A stretch of DNA of 19,386 bases from the NCBI GenBank assembly GCA_910584615.1, contig CAJUAM010000048.1:1-19386 (forward strand), given 5' to 3'. Position 1 is the first letter of the stretch. Every line of letters begins with the position of its first letter. This document shows, piece by piece, positions 1 to 6,360 of the stretch. The stretch comes from an uncultured Dorea sp. Lineage in GTDB: Bacteria > Bacillota > Clostridia > Lachnospirales > Lachnospiraceae. The translations under genes were made by a program, and so were the position numbers. The notes beneath the pieces are model-generated. The model was not told the DNA's origin. It saw nothing but the letters and a program-made list of their open reading frames with translations, and searched no databases.

Positions 1-96
1 AATGATTACGCCGTCGGAAGCGGAATGGCTACGCCGTTCGTGCGGAATTTGCAGTTATGGAGGTTTATGAAATTATATGAAAAAAATGATATCTAA
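1..96 (+). CDS. 3' end of an unidentified upstream gene (partial)
   Basis: Frame 1 is open from the first base to a TAA at 94-96 and gives 31 residues ending in LYEKNDI. Its end overlaps the start of the YfhO-family gene at 77 by 20 bases, as expected of an upstream operon member. The fragment is hydrophilic at its end and does not look like the membrane tail of a GtrA/GtcA flippase. It contains GSGMATPFV, which resembles the serine motif of subtilases (GTSMATPxV), but Gly replaces the catalytic Ser and the usual following helix is missing. I do not assign a function. It may be an intact C-terminus or a relic, since too little is visible to decide. Confidence 0.4.
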   Translation, partial: NDYAVGSGMATPFVRNLQLWRFMKLYEKNDI

Positions 97-2896
97 AAAA
101 CAATATTTTTTGGCCTACACAGCAGTTTTTGCTTTACTGTGTATTATGGTGTATGGATATTTCTGGAACGCTGGGAAGTCTTTTGTATGGTGTGTCAGCG
201 AAGGCGACGGTTTAGTCCAGCATTATACGGCACTTTGTTATTACGCGACATATTTGCGGGATATTATCAGGGCATTGCTTTTTGAACACAAATTGATAAT
301 ACCGGAATGGAGTTTTAGTATAGGATATGGTTCTCCTATTATCACCACACTTCATTATTATGTAATTGGTGACCCGTTTAATTTATTTTCAATATTAGTT
401 CCAACCCGGTATATGCCTTACTTTTATTCATTTATGATTATATTCCGTATGTACTGTGCAGGTCTCGCTTTTTCTCTTTATGGCAGTCATATGATAAAGG
501 TGAAAAAGGAGTGTGATTATTTTCCGGTTTTGGCGGGTGCGATTATTTATGTTTTCTGTTTGTATGGGATAAGTTCTGGAATCAGGCACCCGTATTTTAT
601 AAATCCCATGGTTTTTTTCCCATTATTATTGTTAGGTGTGGAAAAAATCATGAAAAGGCAGTCGCCGGCATTATTTATGATTACCGTCGCTGTAAGTGCA
701 TGCAGTAATTTTTATTTTTTTTATATGCTTGTGATACTTACAATTGTATATGTGCTTGCGCGATTATTTTTTTTGTATGGATATCGGCGGTTTAAAGAAG
801 CTGGATATCAGATATTACGTATTTTGCTCTATTCAGTGGTTGGTCTTGGAACAGGCATGATGATTTTTTTGCCTGTGATACTGACAGTTTTTCAGGACAG
901 CAGATTTGGCAATGGTACGCAATTGCAGCTAATCTATGAAATGAAATATTATGCTTCATTTTTGGGAAGTTTTATTTCTACAAAAGTAGGAGGCGCATGG
1001 TGTGTGCTCGGCTTTGCGGCAATTAGTATCCCGGCAATCGTGTTAATGTTTTGTCAGGCTAAGAAGTACCGGCTTTTAACGATCGGATTTATAGGATCAA
1101 CAGTTTTACTTATGCTTCCGGCCGCCAATTATGCTTTAAATGGGTTCTCATATGCTGCCAGCCGTTGGGTGTGGGCTTATGCACTATTGGTTTCATATAT
1201 TGTAATGCGAATGTGGCCGGAATTATTTCATATGACAACAAAGCATAAGAGATCTGTGATGGCATTGCTGTTCGGATATTTTTGTCTGTGTCTGCTGCTC
1301 ACTGATTCTAAGAACGAGAATATAGCATTTTCTATGGTATGTATTTTTGGAGTATTTGCTTTGCTGCAGTCTGATATAAAAAAATATTGGAAAGAACGTG
1401 CTATGTTACTACTAATTATCATTAATATCGGGATTAATGGATTTTTTCTGTCATCGATACAAAGAACAGACAGACTGGATGAATATGCAGATTGGAATGA
1501 AGTAAATTCACTTGTTTTTGATACATTTGATAAAGCAGTTGCGAAGGCTTCAGAAGATGACAATACACCTTTTTTTCGTTTTTGTCAGGAAGACTCCAGG
1601 AATAATGCTGCTTTATTAAGCGGTCTGCATTCAACTCAATATTACTGGAGTCTGTCTAATAGCTCGATTGTTGATGCAAATAATGTATTTGGTATTTTGG
1701 AATTTACTCACAATGCGTATTTTGACTTAAATTCCCGCACAAGATTGACAAACCTTGCAAATGTAAAATATTATACTGCGCCGTCAGGACGTGACAGTAT
1801 GTTTGCCCCATACGGCTTTATACATGAGGGGACATACAAAGGCGGCGACGAAAAATATGATATCTACAAAAATCGGAATCCTCTGCCTTTTGGATATACG
1901 TATCGTACAGTACTGGATTCAGCAGAATTTGAAGCTATGACATCTGTCCAAAAGGAAGAAGCGTTATCCCAGAGTGCATATGTGGAAGATGAAAAGACAG
2001 CGCTGCCAATAAATAATGTAACGCTGACGAGTAAAAAAATCCCGTATGAGATTACATGTGCAGACGATAATGTGACATATAAAGACAATCGTTTTATTGT
2101 TACGAAAAAGGATGCTTTGGTATCCCTTAGTTTTGATGGCATGGAAAAATGTGAGACATTTCTTGAGATTAATGGTTTAAAGTATCAAGGCTGCCATCCT
2201 TTGGCGATGTATGAAGATGATTCTGAATTTGATCCGCTGAATAAATATTCTAAGGAAGATTGGGAGAACTTATCAGCATTAGAACAAAAAAGGTTAAAAT
2301 ACAAATATCGTAACTGGCAGCAGCAACGCTTCGTTAATCTCTCTGTTAAAGGCATCGATGAAGATCAGTATTCTTTAACGGAAAGGGTGCGGCTTTTGAA
2401 TCCTAATTATACGTGGTATGCTGGAAAGGAAGACTTTACAGTTAATTTGAGATATTCAGATGCGAAGAGGACGAAGATAGAGATTGTATTTCCGCATGAA
2501 GGTATTTATTCTTTTAAAGAGCTGGACATTGAATGTCTCCCTATGGGAAATTACTCTGATGATCTAAACCGGTTAAGTAAGGAAAGTATGAAAAATGTAA
2601 AAATTGACGTAGATCGTATCACCGGGAATATTGACGTAGAATCATCAAAATTACTTTGCCTTACAATTCCTTACGAAAAAGGATGGAGAGCTTATGTAGA
2701 CGGAAAAGAAACAGAGATTATAAAGACGAATTACATGTATTCAGGAGTTTTGTTAGAGGCAGGAGGGCATGAAATAGAGTTGATATATCATACGCCGGGA
2801 TTTCGGACAGGAATTATCATTAGTTTGGTAAGCGGTGTGATTTTAGTATTTCTTAGTTTTAAAAGTTTTAGAAGTATGAAAAGCATGAAAGATTAG
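77..2896 (+). CDS. YfhO-family multi-pass membrane protein (GT-C type glycosyltransferase, 939 aa)
   Basis: This is a large integral membrane protein. A first transmembrane helix near residues 11-30 is followed by an outward loop with SEGDGLVQHYTA, then many hydrophobic helices to about residue 470, a long extracytoplasmic region (about 470-905), and a final helix near 908-930. The C-terminal stretch around KGWRAYVDGKE and the YHTPGFRTG run before the last helix are characteristic of YfhO. In Bacillus and Listeria, YfhO-type proteins are thought to transfer a sugar from an undecaprenyl-phosphate carrier to lipoteichoic acid outside the cell, working with a CsbB-type synthase and a GtcA-type flippase. 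The synthase partner is the next gene; no flippase is visible. The GGAGG at 59-63 is rather far from ATG 77, and ATG 86 is an alternative start. Substrate polymer and sugar are unknown. Confidence 0.87.
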   Translation: MKKMISKKQYFLAYTAVFALLCIMVYGYFWNAGKSFVWCVSEGDGLVQHYTALCYYATYLRDIIRALLFEHKLIIPEWSFSIGYGSPIITTLHYYVIGDPFNLFSILVPTRYMPYFYSFMIIFRMYCAGLAFSLYGSHMIKVKKECDYFPVLAGAIIYVFCLYGISSGIRHPYFINPMVFFPLLLLGVEKIMKRQSPALFMITVAVSACSNFYFFYMLVILTIVYVLARLFFLYGYRRFKEAGYQILRILLYSVVGLGTGMMIFLPVILTVFQDSRFGNGTQLQLIYEMKYYASFLGSFISTKVGGAWCVLGFAAISIPAIVLMFCQAKKYRLLTIGFIGSTVLLMLPAANYALNGFSYAASRWVWAYALLVSYIVMRMWPELFHMTTKHKRSVMALLFGYFCLCLLLTDSKNENIAFSMVCIFGVFALLQSDIKKYWKERAMLLLIIINIGINGFFLSSIQRTDRLDEYADWNEVNSLVFDTFDKAVAKASEDDNTPFFRFCQEDSRNNAALLSGLHSTQYYWSLSNSSIVDANNVFGILEFTHNAYFDLNSRTRLTNLANVKYYTAPSGRDSMFAPYGFIHEGTYKGGDEKYDIYKNRNPLPFGYTYRTVLDSAEFEAMTSVQKEEALSQSAYVEDEKTALPINNVTLTSKKIPYEITCADDNVTYKDNRFIVTKKDALVSLSFDGMEKCETFLEINGLKYQGCHPLAMYEDDSEFDPLNKYSKEDWENLSALEQKRLKYKYRNWQQQRFVNLSVKGIDEDQYSLTERVRLLNPNYTWYAGKEDFTVNLRYSDAKRTKIEIVFPHEGIYSFKELDIECLPMGNYSDDLNRLSKESMKNVKIDVDRITGNIDVESSKLLCLTIPYEKGWRAYVDGKETEIIKTNYMYSGVLLEAGGHEIELIYHTPGFRTGIIISLVSGVILVFLSFKSFRSMKSMKD

Positions 2897-2906
2897 GGGG
2901 ATTTTT

Positions 2907-3851
2907 ATGAAACTGCTATCTGTGATTGTGCCTGTATATAATGAAGAAAAGATGATACCTAAAGCAGCGGCTGTCATATCAGATATACTGGTAAAAGAAA
3001 ATATAAATTACGAATTACTTTTTATCAATGATGGTTCTAAAGATATGAGCTGGCCTGCTATTACAGAGGAATGCCACAAGAATCCAAAAGTAAAAGGTAT
3101 CTGTTTTTCCAGAAACTTTGGAAAAGAGAGTGCTATGTTTGCAGGTCTTGAATGTGCGGAAGGCGACTGTGCGGTTATTATGGATTGTGATCTCCAGCAT
3201 CCGCCGGAAAAGATTGTTGAAATGTACCGGATATGGCAGGAGGGGAAGTATGATCTTGTTGAAGGAGTAAAAAGCGACAGAGGTCAGGAAAGTTTTCTTC
3301 ATAGATTTTGTGCAAAAGCATTTTATAAAATTATAAGCAGGATCACTAAGATAAATATGGAAAATGCATCCGACTTTAAACTTATGGATCGAAAAGTGAT
3401 TGACGTTCTGACTGCAATGCCAGAAAGAAATGTGTTTTTCAGAGCACTTTCTTCGTGGATAGGATTTAAGTCAACGCAGGTTACTTTTGAAGTCCGGGAA
3501 AGGGAGGAGGGGGTCTCAAAGTGGTCGACCTGGTCGCTGGTAAAATATGCTTTTTCTAATATCGTATCATTTTCAGCGGCTCCGATGCAGATCGTGACGA
3601 TCCTGGGGGCAGGATTTTTCATTTTGGCAGCTATTCTGGGAGTCCAGTCTCTTATATATAAGTTTATCGGAAAAGCTCTGGCTGGCTTTACAACAGTGAT
3701 TATCATTGTGCTGCTGCTTGGAAGTATCATGATGATCAGTATGGGGATTATTGGCTATTATATATCGAAAATGTATGAAGAGCTGAAGGAACGGCCAAAA
3801 TATATTATTGTACAGAAGTTAAATGAAAATAGGAATCGGACAGCTGAATGA
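2907..3851 (+). CDS. Polyprenyl-phosphate glycosyltransferase, GT2 family (GtrB/CsbB/DPM1-like)
   Basis: The N-terminal GT-A domain starts with LLSVIVPVYNEE, carries FINDGSKD (about 39-46) and the metal/nucleotide-sugar DxD motif DCD at 93-95 followed by LQHPP, and has a KWS segment near 210. Two transmembrane helices follow (about 228-250 and 260-285), then a basic tail. At 314 aa this matches GtrB, CsbB and YkcC proteins, which load a single sugar from a UDP- or GDP-sugar onto undecaprenyl phosphate at the inner face of the membrane. GGGGG at 2896-2900 sits six bases before the ATG, and the gene follows the YfhO-family gene by ten bases, so the two are almost certainly co-transcribed. The GtcA/GtrA flippase normally needed for export of the lipid-linked sugar is absent here. 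The sugar cannot be deduced. Confidence 0.9.
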   Translation: MKLLSVIVPVYNEEKMIPKAAAVISDILVKENINYELLFINDGSKDMSWPAITEECHKNPKVKGICFSRNFGKESAMFAGLECAEGDCAVIMDCDLQHPPEKIVEMYRIWQEGKYDLVEGVKSDRGQESFLHRFCAKAFYKIISRITKINMENASDFKLMDRKVIDVLTAMPERNVFFRALSSWIGFKSTQVTFEVREREEGVSKWSTWSLVKYAFSNIVSFSAAPMQIVTILGAGFFILAAILGVQSLIYKFIGKALAGFTTVIIIVLLLGSIMMISMGIIGYYISKMYEELKERPKYIIVQKLNENRNRTAE

Positions 3852-4087
3852 TATAGATTATAAAGCATGCTGGAAAAGAGAATATTTTGAAATTGTAAAT
3901 GGTGACGGATGGGCATTTCACGTGGTGTGTGGAATGCCTGTTTCTTTTTGTGCTTTATCGCAAGAATTTAGGGTTCATAGACATAACTTTTTGTGGTTCT
4001 TACTTGGATTCATGTTGCTGGATTGTATCATACAGGGGATAAAATTCCGGATATGTTGTCGGGATTACACAATATGATGTGTGTTTC
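3852..4087. other. A+T-rich spacer with a doubtful 84-codon ORF
   Basis: An ORF runs from 3823 to 4077 (84 aa) and overlaps the end of the glycosyltransferase gene by 29 bases. It has no Shine-Dalgarno sequence. It has one hydrophobic stretch (FLWFLLGFMLLDCII) but no recognisable domain, and its composition does not look strongly coding. It could be a decayed remnant of a membrane gene, for instance a lost flippase of the upstream pair, but I cannot show this. I see no convincing terminator after the glycosyltransferase gene. Confidence 0.25.
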
Positions 4088-4116
4088 TTGTCGAAAAGGA
4101 TAATATATTGTATGAT
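4088..4116 (+). promoter_or_regulatory. Sigma-A type promoter for the coiled-coil gene pair
   Basis: TTGTCG at 4088-4093, a 17-base spacer and TATGAT at 4111-4116 form a good vegetative promoter. The predicted start near 4123 leaves an A+T-rich leader of about 70 bases before the ATG at 4194. The promoter makes the 4194-5703 block an independent transcription unit, separate from the glycosylation pair. Confidence 0.6.
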
Positions 4117-4193
4117 TTATAAAAGTAGTATTTTATATATTATTAAATCACCAAGAAACAGAAATTTTATTAGGTCTAGTTGGAGGAAATTTA

Positions 4194-4274
4194 ATGGATT
4201 ATGAATTAGTACCATCAGTGCAAGCTGTGTTAGACGTTTTCCGGAAAAGAAAAAGGATGGTTTTGACCGTGTAA
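4194..4274 (+). CDS. 26-codon ORF, probable N-terminus of a frame-split coiled-coil protein
   Basis: This ORF begins with an ATG preceded by a good TTGGAGGAA (GGAGG 4182-4186) and reads MDYELVPSVQAVLDVFRKRK before ending RMVLTV and TAA. The last base of its TAA is the first base of the next ATG (TAATG). In the -1 frame the DNA around 4250-4273 encodes KKDGFDRV and runs straight into the 213-aa protein, so a single protein ...FRKRK-KDGFDRV-MDVAHL... would look more natural. Either this is a leader ORF that couples translation of the next gene, or the gene is split by an indel or recoding in the run AAAAGAAAAAGG at 4245-4256. The strong RBS here and the lack of one for 4274 favour translation beginning here. 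Confidence 0.5.
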   Translation: MDYELVPSVQAVLDVFRKRKRMVLTV

Positions 4275-4915
4275 TGGATGTGGCGCATTTAATTATGGAT
4301 GGTACAGTAGGGACAGTATGTTCTACAATTAATTCTGTTTTCCAAACATATGCTTTGATACAGGGACGAAGGGATGCGAGGAGAATTGTTAAATATACGG
4401 ATAGTTTGGAAGAAGCAAAGATAAAAGCTGGTATTGAGTTAAGAAAACTGGATTTAGAATCAAAAAAATTGGACAATCAATACAAGCTTCAGAGCAAAGT
4501 GTTAACGCTTTATGTTGATAAGCAGTATCAACGTAAAGTAGATCAGATATGCAGAAAACTTCATCAATCTTCTCAGTGTATTGAAGAACAAAAATATTAT
4601 GCTATACGGGAAATAGATCGTTATACACAGTCTGTAACTGTTGGGATGGATAAGAAATACAGAAAATTACTTCGTGAGGAGGAAATGATCTGCGGAGCAT
4701 ATAGGGAGATGTTACATGATTTGAACCAAAAGGGAATTAGTAAAATAAATGCGGCAGAAACAATTTGCGGCAAAATTATAGATAATACAGATAGATTGAG
4801 TGATGAAAGATTTACTCTTTTAATCAATGTAGTTGATAAAATGATTGCGCCTGATTTTGTAACTTTTGAAGAATATATGAAAATGAGAAATGATTTTAGA
4901 AAGAGGATAGTATGA
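4274..4915 (+). CDS. Unrecognised coiled-coil protein (213 aa)
   Basis: I do not recognise the family. The protein is soluble. After a short mildly hydrophobic N-terminus (LIMDGTVGTVCSTINSVF), residues from about 35 to 155 are charged, Lys/Glu/Gln-rich and largely helical, with heptad-like spacing in EEAKIKAGIELRKLDLESKK. A helical C-terminal part ends in RNDFRKRIV. There is no signal peptide or catalytic motif. Its ATG overlaps the stop of the 26-codon ORF and the nearest AAAGGA is 16 bases upstream, so translation probably depends on coupling or a frame change. It overlaps the next gene by ATGA. Visibly more A+T-rich than the large operon downstream, this pair may have been acquired separately. 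A role as a scaffold or structural partner of the next protein is a guess. Confidence 0.65.
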   Translation: MDVAHLIMDGTVGTVCSTINSVFQTYALIQGRRDARRIVKYTDSLEEAKIKAGIELRKLDLESKKLDNQYKLQSKVLTLYVDKQYQRKVDQICRKLHQSSQCIEEQKYYAIREIDRYTQSVTVGMDKKYRKLLREEEMICGAYREMLHDLNQKGISKINAAETICGKIIDNTDRLSDERFTLLINVVDKMIAPDFVTFEEYMKMRNDFRKRIV

Positions 4916-5703
4916 CGACTATTTTGAAAGAAAGGTTTTCGGATATTTTAGACAAAACACCGGTTTTGATTTTCCTTTTAATTGTTTTAGTAGTTATTGT
5001 ACTTATTGTGATACAGCGGATTACAAGACCAAAAAAAGGACGAATTCCAGCTCATAGAATCGAAAGTGATTTTGGGGAGAAAAGTTATAGAAATGAGATT
5101 TTAAAATCTTTGCCTGAAGTAGATCAATTGGATTTTTCAAACTTGTATCATAAGTTAGATGAATTACAAAGTCTTGTTTATCAGGGAAAAAGTCAATTAG
5201 AGTTACAGAGGTCTGAGGCTTTAGATATTATAGACAGAAAGATTCAAGATTCTCAGAATCAAATAAAGAATAAATGGAATCATCAAAAGAAAAAATTGGA
5301 TTTTTACCATTGCATTTGTGTGCATTATGCTTCTTTTACTTTGGCAGATAGTATAAAACGAGAGCAGGAAAATATTCGGGGTATTTTTGTACAATATAAA
5401 AAGGAATGCGATCGATTAGCAGAACAAATTGATTATCTGAGTCAGCAAATCGACAGTTCGAAAGGAAAAAAGAAATATGAATATATGCAACAGCATAAGG
5501 CAAACTGTAAGAAACATCAGAGACTTTCTAAATTAAAAAACGTATTTGCTTCCAAAAATACACAGTATCTTCAAATTGTGAAAGATCAAAATGCTTATAC
5601 GAGACAATATAGGAAATACATTATCAAGAATTTTGGAGAAAAGGGAAGAGTGTGGGGAAAACGTCTTGAAAAAAGAAAGGCAGATCTGATACAGAACGTC
5701 TGA
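4912..5703 (+). CDS. Membrane-anchored coiled-coil protein (263 aa), unrecognised
   Basis: One strong transmembrane helix lies at residues 17-35 (VLIFLLIVLVVIVLIVI), followed by a basic RITRPKKGR stop-transfer segment, so the long C-terminal part should be cytoplasmic. That part is rich in Lys, Gln, Asp and Tyr and predicted to be almost entirely helical, with coiled-coil character at about 70-130 and 155-215. No enzymatic motif is visible. The start is the ATG of an ATGA overlap with the 213-aa gene. Both proteins share size, composition and helical nature, so they may form a heteromeric membrane-tethered complex; this is inference from arrangement only. No terminator is evident in the short gap that follows. 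Confidence 0.68.
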   Translation: MTTILKERFSDILDKTPVLIFLLIVLVVIVLIVIQRITRPKKGRIPAHRIESDFGEKSYRNEILKSLPEVDQLDFSNLYHKLDELQSLVYQGKSQLELQRSEALDIIDRKIQDSQNQIKNKWNHQKKKLDFYHCICVHYASFTLADSIKREQENIRGIFVQYKKECDRLAEQIDYLSQQIDSSKGKKKYEYMQQHKANCKKHQRLSKLKNVFASKNTQYLQIVKDQNAYTRQYRKYIIKNFGEKGRVWGKRLEKRKADLIQNV

Positions 5704-5712
5704 TGTCTGTCT

Positions 5713-5745
5713 TTGTAACTTTATAATTAGTACATATTGTATAAT
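5713..5745 (+). promoter_or_regulatory. Possible promoter of the seven-gene operon
   Basis: A perfect TATAAT lies at 5740-5745. The best -35 candidate, TTGTAA at 5713-5718, is 21 bases away, which is too far for a typical vegetative promoter. At 17-18 bases the sequence is a poor match. The predicted start near 5752 would give a leader of about 22 bases with the Shine-Dalgarno GGGAGGG at 5761-5767. Weak -35 recognition may mean activator or alternative-sigma control, or read-through from the upstream pair. Confidence 0.4.
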
Positions 5746-5773
5746 CAGAAACTATATGCAGGGAGGGATTTTT

Positions 5774-6358
5774 ATGGGAAGTAAAAAGAATGAAATTGTC
5801 ATGTCAGATGAGGCTATGCTGCATGCGGCTATGGCTCTTCAGGCGAATGCGGGTGTCCATTTTACTCTGTTTGGGCGTCCTTTTGTGGCCGCTTTTAATA
5901 AGAGCGGTTCCGGGGATTCGAGTGATATTGCATTTGTGATCATGCCAAAGCCGGGCAGTGAGGCAAAGCCATGTACGATCGGGAAGCTGTGTCAAGGTCT
6001 GAATAGTGTTGTGGCAGGAGTGACGGGTGAAGAAACAAGCAGTGCCTTCAGTGAAAGCGATATGAGCAGCCAGATCAATAATTATACAGATACTTCAGAG
6101 AATGCAGAATTGTCTCTTAAGCTGAATCAGTTGTTTTTGTATATAAGGAAAAAGGCGGGAAGTCCGGCAGATGTCCAATATGCGTTAAGCGTTGCGGTTG
6201 ATATCAATGACTTTTCATTAAAATTTGCGGAAGGACAGGATTTAGTATCTATGGATTCTGTGTGGGTGAGTATCTGGAATACAGATATTGAAAGTATCCA
6301 AAAGACAATGCAGATTGAAAGTATTGACAAGATTCTTGGCATTGATACGGAAGAATAG
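5774..6358 (+). CDS. Small first protein of the DUF6603-type operon (194 aa), function unknown
   Basis: I chose ATG 5774 because GGGAGGG at 5761-5767 lies six bases upstream; an in-frame ATG at 5756 precedes the RBS and is unlikely. The protein has no signal peptide or membrane helix. The C-terminal half alternates hydrophobic and polar residues in a beta-like pattern (YALSVAVDINDFSLKF) and contains VWVSIWNTD near 165-172. I have the impression that this 'xWNTDxxxI' stretch also occurs in proteins encoded beside DUF6603 genes, but I cannot verify it. It ends two bases before the next ATG, so the two are translated together. Likely a small partner or subunit of the large beta-rich protein that follows. 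Confidence 0.75.
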   Translation: MGSKKNEIVMSDEAMLHAAMALQANAGVHFTLFGRPFVAAFNKSGSGDSSDIAFVIMPKPGSEAKPCTIGKLCQGLNSVVAGVTGEETSSAFSESDMSSQINNYTDTSENAELSLKLNQLFLYIRKKAGSPADVQYALSVAVDINDFSLKFAEGQDLVSMDSVWVSIWNTDIESIQKTMQIESIDKILGIDTEE

Positions 6359-6360
6359 AG

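Noticed and set aside
22..48. Subtilase-like GSGMATPFV motif in the left-edge fragment
   Set aside because: The catalytic Ser position is Gly and the sequence that should follow is absent; a six-residue match in a 31-residue fragment is too little to call a protease.
1228..1563. Minus-strand 111-codon ORF, and similar minus-strand frames across the window such as 10232-10771 and 12363-12728
   Set aside because: They lie antisense to well-supported genes, lack ribosome binding sites and show no domains; they are shadows of the + strand coding frames.
3823..4077. 84-codon ORF overlapping the glycosyltransferase 3' end
   Set aside because: No ribosome binding site and no recognisable domain; kept only as a note in the spacer entry.
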